DNA of 64,000 bases from Candidatus Phytoplasma fabacearum. Its GTDB lineage: Bacteria; Bacillota_I; Bacilli_A; Acholeplasmatales; Acholeplasmataceae. Positions within the stretch are counted from its first letter, which is position 1; each line of letters starts with the position of its first letter. Of this stretch, positions 1 through 8,577 are shown piece after piece. Position numbers and translations under genes: made by a program. The notes under the pieces are model-generated. The model saw only the letters and a list, made by a program, of their open reading frames with translations. It had not been told where the DNA came from and ran no database searches. Where the stretch lies: contig NZ_JAOSIM010000001.1 in assembly GCF_030586805.1 (NCBI RefSeq), forward strand, positions 62,001 to 126,000, given 5' to 3'.

Positions 1-2
1 AC

Positions 3-353
3 TTTTTAGAATCCGCAAAACATCCTTTTTACGATCCAATATCTTCTATAATGCCGAAAGAAAATTCATTACAATCAATAAATTCTGACTATGAAGAGAA
101 TGAACAACTTTCTGTACTTTCTGATAATTTATTGGATAAAGATTTAGATCAAATTAAAAATGTTTTTGAAAAAAAACCTTCAAATAATCATCTAAATATC
201 TTAGAAAAACAACCTTCAAATAATGATATAAAAACTATTAAAAAAATTTCATCTTCCAAACAAATATTACCTCGTAGTTTTAAATCTTTGTTTGTTACTT
301 CATTTGGTTTAATACGTGTATGTTTTTCTAAAATTGTTTTCGCTTTCAGATAG
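3..353 (+). CDS. 3' end of an unknown gene (truncated by window edge)
   Basis: The reading frame is open to the left edge of the window, so the ATG at 51 is probably internal and the true start lies outside. The visible part, about 116 residues, is rich in Asn, Ser, Lys and acidic residues and carries a short imperfect repeat around the PSNN motif. It ends in a basic, hydrophobic stretch rich in Phe, Leu and Arg. No catalytic domain is recognisable. The composition resembles the low-complexity membrane-linked proteins at 40.7-48.6 kb, but this is only a resemblance. It is followed by a long AT-rich gap. Confidence 0.5.
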   Translation, partial: FLESAKHPFYDPISSIMPKENSLQSINSDYEENEQLSVLSDNLLDKDLDQIKNVFEKKPSNNHLNILEKQPSNNDIKTIKKISSSKQILPRSFKSLFVTSFGLIRVCFSKIVFAFR

Positions 354-771
354 TTTTTGACAATGTTAAATAAAATTTATTTTTAAGTAAATAAAATTAA
401 AAGTTGCTTTTTAAATTAAAATATATAAATATTTTAACTATTATCAATTAAAAACTCATTTATTTAAATTATAAAAATCAAATAATTTATATAGATATTA
501 TATATTTGTATTTTTGAGTATTTTTGATAGATTATTTTAATAATTAAATGTAGTTTTTTATAAATTATCGTTATAATAAGCAAATTAATTTTTAATTAAT
601 TTGTTTATTTTTTTTGTTTTTTAAAAAAATTAATAAATTATTAATTTTAAAGTATTAAAAAATATATTTTAATTATAAATTATTTTGTTTTTTGACATTA
701 TATTTATAATTAATTAATTTTTAAATAATATTTAAAAAAACAATTAAAATGGAAGGCATAAATTTATTATT
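354..771. other. AT-rich intergenic gap, 418 bp
   Basis: No gene is visible here. The stretch holds an inverted repeat at 581-603 followed by a T-rich run, and a TTGACA hexamer at 692-697 upstream of rny. A TATAAT at 705-710 lies only 7 bases after that hexamer and cannot pair with it as a -10 element. The base at the usual 17-base spacing is a poor -10 match (TAATTT at 715-720). Any rny promoter here is therefore only tentative. Confidence 0.5.
581..615 (+). terminator. Possible AT-only intrinsic terminator
   Basis: The arms CAAATTAATT (581-590) and AATTAATTTG (594-603) are perfectly complementary around a 3-base loop. They are followed by a T-rich stretch. It lies about 230 bases after the preceding stop codon and the stem has almost no GC, so function is uncertain. 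Confidence 0.35.
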
Positions 772-2358
772 ATGTTAGGAACATCAACAAAATGGTTCCT
801 TGCTTTGTTTATTTACTTGCCCTTAATTATTGTTATTTTAGGATTTTTGTATTATTTAATTTTTTATTATCAACAAAAAATTAAAAAAATTATACAAACA
901 ACGAAAAAAAATGCTCAAGAAAAAATTTCTAGTGCTCAAATAATAGCTCAAGAAATGATCTCAAAAGCTAAACAAGAAATCCATATTTTAAAAAAAGAAG
1001 TTGAAGAAGATTTGAATTTGAGAAGAAGAATAATTGTTAATTTAGAAGAACAAATTATTCATAAAGAAGAATTGTTAAATTCACGAACTAGATATTTAAA
1101 TGATAAAGAAGAATTATTGTACATGAAAGAACAAAAAATTAATATTTCTCAAGAACAAATTGAACAAATGCAAAATAAAGTTCAAAATCTTATTATAAAA
1201 CAACAAAATAGATTAGAAAATATTGCTTCTTTAACTAAAGAACAAGCTAAAAAAATTATTATGGAAGAAATTCGTAAAAATTCTCAAGAAGAAATTATGA
1301 GTTATATTAAATCTCAAGAAGAAGAATATAAATTTCAAGTTAAAAAAAAAGCTAATGTTTTGTTAGTTTCGACTATGCAACAATTATCTCGTAAAATCTC
1401 TTCCGAAAATAATGTGGATATAGTTTATTTAGATAATAATGAATTAAAGGGGAGAATTATTGGCAAAGAAGGAAGAAATATTCGAACTTTTCAAATTATA
1501 ACAGGCGTAGATTTAATTATAGATGATATACCGAATACTGTTATATTAAGTTCTTTTGATTCTAAAAGGCGAGAAATAGCCCGTCGTACTTTAGAATATT
1601 TAATTTTAGACGGACGTATTACACCTGTTAGTATAGAGCAAACGTTTACTAAAGTCCAAGATGAACTCGATAATTTTATTCAAGATATAGGTGAAGAAGC
1701 TATTTTAGAAGCTAAAATAGGTTTTTTAAATGAAGAATTAATAAAATTATTAGGTTCTTTGCATTTTCGTACTAGCCATGGGCAAAATGTGTTAAAACAT
1801 TCTTTAGAAGTATCTTTTTTAGCGGGTAAATTAGCTGCAGAAATAGGAGAAAATGAAGTATTAGCTCGTCGTGCAGGATTATTACATGATATTGGAAAAT
1901 CTTTAGATTATCAGTTAGAAGGCAGTCATGTTAAAATAGGTTTAGATATTGTTATGAAATATAAAGAACCTTTAGAAGTAATAGATGCTGTAGCATCTCA
2001 TCATGAAGATCAAGAACCTAGTAGTATCATTTCTGTTTTAGTTGCTATCGCTGATGCTATTAGCGCTTCTAGGCCTGGAGCTCGTCGCGATTCTTTAGAT
2101 AATTACATTAAAAGAATTACTCAATTAGAAGAAATTGCTAATAAAATTCCTGGTGTAGAAAAATCTTATGCTATTAAATCTGGAAGAGAAATTAGAGTTA
2201 TCGTGGATCCCAAACAAATTGATGATTTAGCTATTTTTACAGTAGTTCAAACAATTAAAGATCAAATTATGAAAAATATTAGATATAATGGTAGTATTAA
2301 AATAACTGTTATTAGAGAAGTTCGTTTAACCGAAATTTCAAATTTAAGCATTAGTTAA
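772..2358 (+). CDS. rny: Ribonuclease Y
   Basis: Membrane-anchored endoribonuclease that starts decay of many mRNAs in Bacillota. The 528 residues show the full family layout: an N-terminal transmembrane segment (about residues 8-32), a long coiled coil rich in Glu, Lys and Gln to about residue 190, a KH RNA-binding domain with GRIIGKEGRNI near residue 226, and an HD phosphohydrolase domain with HDIGK near residue 372. The length matches the usual 510-530. The next gene is ymdB, the usual rny partner in Bacillota, 24 bases downstream, so the two are probably co-transcribed. Confidence 0.95.
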   Translation: MLGTSTKWFLALFIYLPLIIVILGFLYYLIFYYQQKIKKIIQTTKKNAQEKISSAQIIAQEMISKAKQEIHILKKEVEEDLNLRRRIIVNLEEQIIHKEELLNSRTRYLNDKEELLYMKEQKINISQEQIEQMQNKVQNLIIKQQNRLENIASLTKEQAKKIIMEEIRKNSQEEIMSYIKSQEEEYKFQVKKKANVLLVSTMQQLSRKISSENNVDIVYLDNNELKGRIIGKEGRNIRTFQIITGVDLIIDDIPNTVILSSFDSKRREIARRTLEYLILDGRITPVSIEQTFTKVQDELDNFIQDIGEEAILEAKIGFLNEELIKLLGSLHFRTSHGQNVLKHSLEVSFLAGKLAAEIGENEVLARRAGLLHDIGKSLDYQLEGSHVKIGLDIVMKYKEPLEVIDAVASHHEDQEPSSIISVLVAIADAISASRPGARRDSLDNYIKRITQLEEIANKIPGVEKSYAIKSGREIRVIVDPKQIDDLAIFTVVQTIKDQIMKNIRYNGSIKITVIREVRLTEISNLSIS

Positions 2359-2382
2359 TTTTAATACAAAGGTAGTATCATT

Positions 2383-3150
2383 ATGAATATTCTTTTTATC
2401 GGAGATATTTGCGGTTCGATAGGTATTAATTATTTAATCGAAAAAATTAATTTTTTGAAACAACATTATAAAATTAATATTGTTATCGCGAATGCTGAAA
2501 ATGCCGCAGAAGGACAAGGATTAGATTTTAAAAGTTTTTATAATTTAAAAATTTCAGGTGTTAATATGATTACTATGGGTAATCATACTTGGAAACATCA
2601 TGATTTAAAATCATTTATAGAAAATACTAATATTATAAGGCCGTTAAATGATGATAGTTTACGTATCGGTTATGGTCATAAAATTATTAAATATAAAGAT
2701 AAAAAACTTTTAATTATGAATGCTTTAGGCAGAGTTTTTATGAATAATAAATTTTTATCTTGCCCTTTTAAAAAAATAGAAAATGTTTTAAAAGTTTATA
2801 AAAATCAATATCATTATGCTTTCTTAGATTTTCATGCTCAGGCAACTAGTGAAAAATTAGCTTTAGCAAATTATTTTGATGGAAGAATTAATGCTATCGT
2901 AGGAACTCATACTCATGTTCAGACTAATGATGAAAGAATTTTGCCTAACAAAACTCTTTATATTTCTGATGTAGGTATGACAGGACCTTTAGATGGTATA
3001 ATAGGTCAAGATAAAAATATTATTATTAATAATTTTTTAAATAATAATAAATTAAAACACAAAATTGCTCAAGGAAAAAGACAATTAAACGGAGTTGTTT
3101 TAACTTTGGGTAAAAAACAAAAAATTATGAAAATTAAGTATCATGAATAA
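2383..3150 (+). CDS. ymdB: YmdB-family metallophosphoesterase
   Basis: The 255 residues match the YmdB/TIGR00282 calcineurin-like phosphodiesterase family by sequence pattern. Visible metal-site motifs are GD near residue 7, the NAENA segment near residue 40, GNHTW near residue 66 and GTHTHVQ near residue 173. In Bacillus the family hydrolyses 2',3'- and 3',5'-cyclic nucleotides and works genetically with RNase Y. Here it directly follows rny and overlaps the start of miaA by 8 bases, pointing to one transcript. The start has an AAGG-type site (AAAGGTAG) about 9 bases upstream. Confidence 0.9.
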   Translation: MNILFIGDICGSIGINYLIEKINFLKQHYKINIVIANAENAAEGQGLDFKSFYNLKISGVNMITMGNHTWKHHDLKSFIENTNIIRPLNDDSLRIGYGHKIIKYKDKKLLIMNALGRVFMNNKFLSCPFKKIENVLKVYKNQYHYAFLDFHAQATSEKLALANYFDGRINAIVGTHTHVQTNDERILPNKTLYISDVGMTGPLDGIIGQDKNIIINNFLNNNKLKHKIAQGKRQLNGVVLTLGKKQKIMKIKYHE

Positions 3151-4030
3151 TAAAATTCAAAAAAAAATTATAGTTATTGTTGGTCCAACTGCTTCAGGAA
3201 AAACTTCTCTTTCTTTGAAATTAGCTAATTTCTTTCGTGGAGAAATAATTAATGCTGATGCAGTTCAAATTTATAAAGAATTTAATATTGGTTCATCTAA
3301 AATTTCACTTCAAGACACTCATATACCTCATCATTTGTTAGATATTGTTAATCCTGGCGAGAAATATAATATTTTTGATTTTCAAAGAGATGCAAGAAAT
3401 ATAATTTTTAATATTAAAGTACCTTTTGTTGTAGGAGGGAGTGGCCTTTATATTAAAGCGGCTTTGTTTGATTATGAATTATTTATTTCGAAAGATTATG
3501 AAAATAAATCTTATCAAAATGTAAATTTAGAATATATGTTAAAAGTCATTTTTAAGAAAGATCCAAATTTAGTTATAGATATAAAAAATCCTCGTCGAGT
3601 TATTAGTGCTTATCGTCAAGCTCTTTGTAATAGTTTAAGATCTCAAAAAAATGGTTCTAATAAACCTTTATTTAATATTTTGACTATTTATTTGAATATA
3701 GATCCTCAATTTTTAAAACAACGTATTATTTTAAGGTTAGATCAAATGTTAAAACAAGGATTTATTGGAGAAGTTCAATATTTAATAAATAAATATCCTA
3801 ATGCTAATTTTAATATAATTGGTTATCGAGAAATGAAAGAATTTTTAGAACAAAAAATTTCTTTTCAACAAGCTTATGATTTGATTATTACTAAAACTCT
3901 TAAATATGCTAAAAGACAAAAAACTTGGTTTATGAATCAAATGTTATCTTTAGTACAACTAGAATCTTTAGATCCTGAACTAGAAACTAAAGCTATTGAT
4001 ATAATTAAAAAATTTTTGAAAAAAAGGTAA
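3143..4030 (+). CDS. miaA: tRNA dimethylallyltransferase MiaA
   Basis: Transfers an isopentenyl group to A37 of tRNAs that read codons starting with U. The 295 residues carry the P-loop GPTASGKTS at about residues 14-22, the DAVQIYKEF substrate segment near residue 39, and GGSGLYIKA near residue 100. The length is near the usual 300-310. It overlaps ymdB by 8 bases and ends 5 bases before efp, so it belongs to the rny-ymdB-miaA-efp run. Confidence 0.93.
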   Translation: MNNKIQKKIIVIVGPTASGKTSLSLKLANFFRGEIINADAVQIYKEFNIGSSKISLQDTHIPHHLLDIVNPGEKYNIFDFQRDARNIIFNIKVPFVVGGSGLYIKAALFDYELFISKDYENKSYQNVNLEYMLKVIFKKDPNLVIDIKNPRRVISAYRQALCNSLRSQKNGSNKPLFNILTIYLNIDPQFLKQRIILRLDQMLKQGFIGEVQYLINKYPNANFNIIGYREMKEFLEQKISFQQAYDLIITKTLKYAKRQKTWFMNQMLSLVQLESLDPELETKAIDIIKKFLKKR

Positions 4031-4035
4031 ATTAA

Positions 4036-4611
4036 ATGATTAACACAAACGATTTTAAAACAGGAATGACTATTAAATTAAAAAATAATATTTATCAAAT
4101 AATTGATTTTTTGCATGTTAAACCTGGTAAGGGTTCTGCTTTTGTCAGAAGTAAATTAAAAAATTTAAAAACAGGCGGTATTATAGAATATACTTTTAAT
4201 TCGGGTATTAAAATTGAAACAGCTTTAGTAAATAAAGTTAAATTAAAATTTTCTTATATACAGAACGGAATATATGTTTTTTTAAACGAACATACTTATG
4301 AACAAATTGAAATCGCTGAATCAGATGTACAAAGTATTAAAAAATATTTAGCTGAAGGTATTATTGTGGAATTTCTTTTTTGTGATCAAAATAATATTTT
4401 AGGCACTATTTTACCAGATAAAATAGTTTTAAAAGTTGACCAAACAGATTCTATTTTTGGGGAAAATAATCGTAAAAGTAATACTGCTTATAAAGACGCT
4501 ATTTTGGAAACGGGTTTAATTATAAAAGTTCCTATTTTTATTGAAACAGGAGAAAAAATTGTTATTAATACTTCTAATAATTGTTATGTATCTCGTTATA
4601 ATGAGAAATAA
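4036..4611 (+). CDS. efp: Elongation factor P
   Basis: Translation factor that relieves ribosome stalling at polyproline. At 191 residues it has the usual length and three-domain plan. The loop that meets the peptidyl-transferase centre is HVKPGKGSAF near residues 26-35, so the modifiable Lys is present. No EpmA or EpmB-type modification gene is visible nearby. An AAAAAGG site overlaps the end of miaA and sits about 8 bases before the ATG, which suggests coupled translation. Confidence 0.95.
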   Translation: MINTNDFKTGMTIKLKNNIYQIIDFLHVKPGKGSAFVRSKLKNLKTGGIIEYTFNSGIKIETALVNKVKLKFSYIQNGIYVFLNEHTYEQIEIAESDVQSIKKYLAEGIIVEFLFCDQNNILGTILPDKIVLKVDQTDSIFGENNRKSNTAYKDAILETGLIIKVPIFIETGEKIVINTSNNCYVSRYNEK

Positions 4612-4686
4612 AATTACATAAATTAGAAAAAAATTTTTTATTTAATAAGAAAATATTATCCATATTAAGGAGTGTCTTGTATTAAT

Positions 4687-5370
4687 ATGAATTTTAAAGT
4701 AGCTATTGATGGTCCAGCTGGAGCTGGTAAAAGTACTGTTAGTCGATTATTAGCTAATAAATTAAAATGGTTTTATTTAAATACCGGATTATTATTTCGT
4801 TTAATTACTTTTTATATATTAAAAAATGAAATAAGATATAATAATGATTTAGATATTACTAAATTAGAACAATTGTTAAAAAATCTAAATATTATGTTAA
4901 CAAATAATGGTTTTTATTTAAATAATGAATATTTTTCTGTCAATTTAAATGATTGTTATATTGAAAAAAAGGTTTCTAATATTTCTTCTTTATTACCTGT
5001 TAGAAACAAAATTTTAATATTACAGTATCAAATGATACGCGAAAATGATTACATTATTATGGATGGAAGAGATATTGGTACTGTTGTTATGCCAGATGCT
5101 GATTTAAAAATTTTTTTAACCGCTAGTATTGAACAACGCGCTTTGCGGAAGCAAAAAGAATTGAAAATGATAGGCCAAGATACAATAAATTTATCTGAGA
5201 TTATGGAAACAATTAGATTAAGAGATTTAAAAGATGAAAAACGTCCTATCGCTCCTTTAAAACAAGCAGTAGATGCTATTTTAATAGATAGTACTAATAT
5301 TTCTGTTAAAAAAACAGTTAATTTGATAGAGGATTTAATTAAAAAGAAAATGTTGGTTAAAAATGTTTAA
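4687..5370 (+). CDS. cmk: Cytidylate kinase
   Basis: Phosphorylates CMP and dCMP with ATP for nucleotide supply. Motifs are the P-loop GPAGAGKST near the N terminus, the DGRDIGTVV CMP-binding segment and the RDxxDE-type lid (RDLKDEKRP). A GTG at 4672 is in frame, but the AAGGAG site at 4667-4672 overlaps it, so the ATG at 4687 is the more likely start, although its spacing of about 14 bases is long. The stop overlaps the start of der by 8 bases, the cmk-der coupling often seen in Bacillota. Confidence 0.93.
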   Translation: MNFKVAIDGPAGAGKSTVSRLLANKLKWFYLNTGLLFRLITFYILKNEIRYNNDLDITKLEQLLKNLNIMLTNNGFYLNNEYFSVNLNDCYIEKKVSNISSLLPVRNKILILQYQMIRENDYIIMDGRDIGTVVMPDADLKIFLTASIEQRALRKQKELKMIGQDTINLSEIMETIRLRDLKDEKRPIAPLKQAVDAILIDSTNISVKKTVNLIEDLIKKKMLVKNV

Positions 5371-6682
5371 AGTAGCTATTGTAGGTCGTCCTAATGTAGG
5401 TAAATCTAGTTTGTTTAATCGCCTTTTAAGGCAAAGATTAGCTGTAGTCGATGATGACGCTGGAACTACTAAAGATCGTATTTATGCCGATACTCAATGG
5501 TTAAATCAAAATTTTATTATTATTGATACAGGTGGTCTTAGTTTTGATTCTTTACCTTTTCAAGAAAAAATTAAATATCAAACCCAAATAGCTATTCAAG
5601 AAGCCGATGTTATTATATTTTTAACAGATATTCGCGAAGGATTAGTTCAAGAAGATTTATTAATAGCAAAAATTTTGTATTCAAAGATTTCTAAAGTAGT
5701 GGTTGCAGCAAATAAAATGGATAATGTTAATTTGTTATCTGATATTTATAATTTTTATAGTTTAGGTTTTGATGAAATCGTAGGTATTAGCGTTCTTCAT
5801 GGTATCGGTATAGGGACTCTTTTGGATATTATTGTTTCTAAACGACCATCAGAAAATACTTTTAATAAAGTTCAAATCGAAGATGTAGTTAAGTTTTGTG
5901 TGATTGGAAAACCTAATGTTGGCAAATCTACTTTTACAAATTCTTTATTATCTCAAGAAAGAATGATTGTTTCTGATATTCCTGGTACTACTACAGATGC
6001 AGTTAATAATTTGTTCCAATATAAAAAATGTTTTTATCGCATTATTGACACAGCGGGTTTAAAAAAAAGAGGGAAAATCCAAATTGGTAAAGAAAAATAT
6101 AGCTTTTTAAGAACTTCTATGGCTATATTAGAAAGTGATATTGTTTGTTTTATGATAGATGTTAGTCATAAAATTAGCGATCAAGATAAAAACATTGCTT
6201 CTATGATTTTTAAAGCCAACAAACCTTGTATTATTATTGCTAATAAATGGGATTTAGTTTATACAAATTATCAAATTCAAAATACATTTGAAAATAATCT
6301 AAGAAATGAATTAAAATTTTTGGATTTTATGCCTTTAGTTAATATTTCTGCTTTACAAAAATATAATTTGGATAAATTTATAAAAATTTTAGATAAAGTT
6401 TTTGATAATTATAAGCGCATCTTTACAGATCATATTTTAAATGATATTTTATATAAAGCTATTCAATTGAATCCTCCTCATATATTTAACCAAGGAAAAG
6501 CTCGTTTTTATTATTTAAAACAAATTTTTAACAAACCTCCTACTTTTGTTTGTTTAGTTAACGATCCTCAATTTATTCATTTTTCTTATGAAAGATTTTT
6601 AAAAAATCAATTGAGATTAAATTTAGAATTACAAGGTTTACCTATTAAAATAATTTTTAAAAAGAAAAGTAATAATTTATGA
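5363..6682 (+). CDS. der: Ribosome-assembly GTPase Der (EngA)
   Basis: Double-GTPase needed for 50S subunit maturation. The 439 residues have two tandem G domains: GRPNVGKSS near residue 7 with NKMD, and GKPNVGKST near residue 182 with NKWD. A C-terminal KH-like domain follows. Length is typical (430-490). It overlaps cmk upstream and shares a 4-base ATGA overlap with gpsA downstream, so cmk-der-gpsA are translationally coupled. The stop codon is TGA, which supports the standard bacterial code. Confidence 0.96.
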   Translation: MFKVAIVGRPNVGKSSLFNRLLRQRLAVVDDDAGTTKDRIYADTQWLNQNFIIIDTGGLSFDSLPFQEKIKYQTQIAIQEADVIIFLTDIREGLVQEDLLIAKILYSKISKVVVAANKMDNVNLLSDIYNFYSLGFDEIVGISVLHGIGIGTLLDIIVSKRPSENTFNKVQIEDVVKFCVIGKPNVGKSTFTNSLLSQERMIVSDIPGTTTDAVNNLFQYKKCFYRIIDTAGLKKRGKIQIGKEKYSFLRTSMAILESDIVCFMIDVSHKISDQDKNIASMIFKANKPCIIIANKWDLVYTNYQIQNTFENNLRNELKFLDFMPLVNISALQKYNLDKFIKILDKVFDNYKRIFTDHILNDILYKAIQLNPPHIFNQGKARFYYLKQIFNKPPTFVCLVNDPQFIHFSYERFLKNQLRLNLELQGLPIKIIFKKKSNNL

Positions 6683-7674
6683 ATGAAAAAATTAGTATTA
6701 TAGGTGGAGGAGCTTGGGGAACTACTTTAGCTCAAGTTTTAGCAGATAACGGTAATTTGGTTTTAGTATGTGATAATAATATTGAATATGTCAATCGTAT
6801 TAAAAAACATAAACATTCTGTTTTTGATAAAAATTTAAATCCAAATATTCAAGCTACTTTTTGTTTATCTGAAGCTTTATTATATTCAGAATCAATAATT
6901 TTATGTATACCTGCCCAAAAAATAAGATTATTGTTGCGCGAAATTAATTCAATTTTAAAAAAACAATCAAAAAATTTTATTAACGCTTCTAAAGGAATAG
7001 AAGTTGCAAGCGCTAAGACTATTCAAGAAATTATTAACGAAGAGTTAGATTTATTTAAAATTAAAAATTATGGTTGTATTATGGGTCCATCTCATGCTGA
7101 AGAAGTGATCAATTGTTATTTAACTTTTTTAGTAGCTGCTTCTTTAAATTCGAAATTTACTAATTTTATATCTCATATTTTTGCTAATGCAAATTATTTA
7201 AAAATTGTTTGTTCTAATGATGTTTATGGTTGTGAAATATGTAGCGCTTTTAAAAACGTTTTATCTTTGATTAGTGGTATTTTAGATATGAATAATTTTA
7301 AAAATAATGCTAAATCTGCTTTCTTTAGTATAGCTATGTTAGAATTGTATGAATTAATGAAATATTTGCAATTTTCTTTGGAGACAATTTTAGGTGTAGC
7401 AGGATTAGGTGATTTAATAGTAACAAGTTTTAATGAAGATTCTCGAAACTATCGAGCCGGTATTCAAATAGGTTTGGGAATAGATATAAAAAAAATTTAT
7501 CTAAATAGTTGCCAAACTATCGAAGGTATTAATAATTTAAAAGCTTTTTATCATTTGATGTTGGAGAAAAATTTAAAATTACCCATTATTAAAAGCGCCT
7601 ATCAGGTAGTTATAGAAAAAAAACCTGTAAATTGCCTTTTGGAAACAATTATTAATAAATTTATACACAAATAA
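6679..7674 (+). CDS. gpsA: Glycerol-3-phosphate dehydrogenase [NAD(P)+]
   Basis: Interconverts dihydroxyacetone phosphate and glycerol-3-phosphate, the backbone precursor of membrane phospholipids. The 331 residues show the dinucleotide-binding GGGAWGTTLAQ motif near residue 8, MGPSHAEEV near residue 135, the catalytic-Lys region SAFKNVLSLISG near residue 187, and GLGDL near the C-terminal third. It starts within the last codons of der (ATGA overlap). Confidence 0.95.
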   Translation: MNEKISIIGGGAWGTTLAQVLADNGNLVLVCDNNIEYVNRIKKHKHSVFDKNLNPNIQATFCLSEALLYSESIILCIPAQKIRLLLREINSILKKQSKNFINASKGIEVASAKTIQEIINEELDLFKIKNYGCIMGPSHAEEVINCYLTFLVAASLNSKFTNFISHIFANANYLKIVCSNDVYGCEICSAFKNVLSLISGILDMNNFKNNAKSAFFSIAMLELYELMKYLQFSLETILGVAGLGDLIVTSFNEDSRNYRAGIQIGLGIDIKKIYLNSCQTIEGINNLKAFYHLMLEKNLKLPIIKSAYQVVIEKKPVNCLLETIINKFIHK

Positions 7675-7895
7675 AGATTTTATGTTAATAAAATTTATTT
7701 TTATGCTAAAATCAAACTAGATTCAAATGTTTGGATATAATTTTAATTTTTCGATATATTTATATTATTTGTTCGAAATCATTAATTTATTTTTATCTAA
7801 ATTTGAATCTTCATAAGAAGTTGAAATTATTTTTTCACTTGTAATTATTTTATTTGAAAATGAATTTAAAAATTTAATAAAGGAGCCAAAAAATA

Positions 7896-8183
7896 ATGAA
7901 TAAGGCTGAATTGATCTCTAAAGTAGCTAAAGACACAAATATTAAAAAAAAGGATGTTGTCAAAGTATTTAAATCTTTATATGATACTATGGGCGAAACT
8001 TTAAATAAAAAAGAAAAATTTACACTTCCATATTTAGGTTTTTTTAAAATGTCATATCGTAAATCTAGAAAATTTAAAATACCTACTACATCTGAAATTC
8101 GCGTTACACCTCCTCAAACAGTTCCAACATTTAAAATGAGTACTAAAGTTAAAAGAGATTTTAAAAAAATATTATCTGAATAA
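7896..8183 (+). CDS. hup: HU-family DNA-binding protein
   Basis: Small nucleoid protein of 95 residues. It begins MNKAELI, a hallmark of HU, and retains the dimerisation helices and the basic beta-arm region (KFKIPTTSEIRVTPPQTVPTF). The usual RNPxTG tip is altered to a KIPTTSE-like sequence, so the DNA-intercalating Pro context differs from classical HU. An AAGGAG site lies about 8 bases before the ATG. The 220-base gap upstream suggests its own promoter; TTAATA at 7685-7690 and TAAAAT at 7707-7712 are weak candidates. Confidence 0.88.
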   Translation: MNKAELISKVAKDTNIKKKDVVKVFKSLYDTMGETLNKKEKFTLPYLGFFKMSYRKSRKFKIPTTSEIRVTPPQTVPTFKMSTKVKRDFKKILSE

Positions 8184-8218
8184 TAATAAAATAAATTTTG
8201 TAAAAAGAGGTGGATTTT

Positions 8219-8419
8219 TTGAATTGTATAGATAAAAATCCCTATCGCCATTTTATTGGAGCTAAAGTTAGTGTTGCAGGCGAACAAGAGATAGGCGTAG
8301 TAACTAGAATTGATATTCAAAATAAAATTGTATGCGTTTTATTTAAAAAAATGAGAGAAGTTAAATATCTTTATCCAGAAGTTTTTGAAAAAAATCTAAT
8401 TAAAATTATTGAATATTAA
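8219..8419 (+). CDS. Small conserved-looking protein of unknown function
   Basis: Encodes 66 residues if translation starts at the TTG at 8219, which sits about 7 bases after an AAAGAGGTGG ribosome-binding site. An in-frame GTG at 8210 overlaps that site and is less likely. The product is a compact mix of hydrophobic and basic residues with two Gly-Val beta-like segments (VSVAGEQEIGVVTRID), like a small beta-barrel. I do not recognise the family. It lies 35 bases after hup and is probably co-transcribed with it. Confidence 0.6.
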   Translation: MNCIDKNPYRHFIGAKVSVAGEQEIGVVTRIDIQNKIVCVLFKKMREVKYLYPEVFEKNLIKIIEY

Positions 8420-8577
8420 TTTAAATCATATTTATATTTTATAAACATTTTAAATTTTATTTATTATATATTTTAAAAGAATAGTTTTTTATGGCTATTT
8501 TTTTAATTTATAATAATTTGATTTTTTTGTAAAATTATTATTTTAATTATTTAGAATAATTCAATGAGGTTAAAAAA

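Noticed and set aside
705-710. TATAAT as the -10 of an rny promoter with TTGACA at 692
   Set aside because: The spacing is 7 bases, far from the required 16-18.
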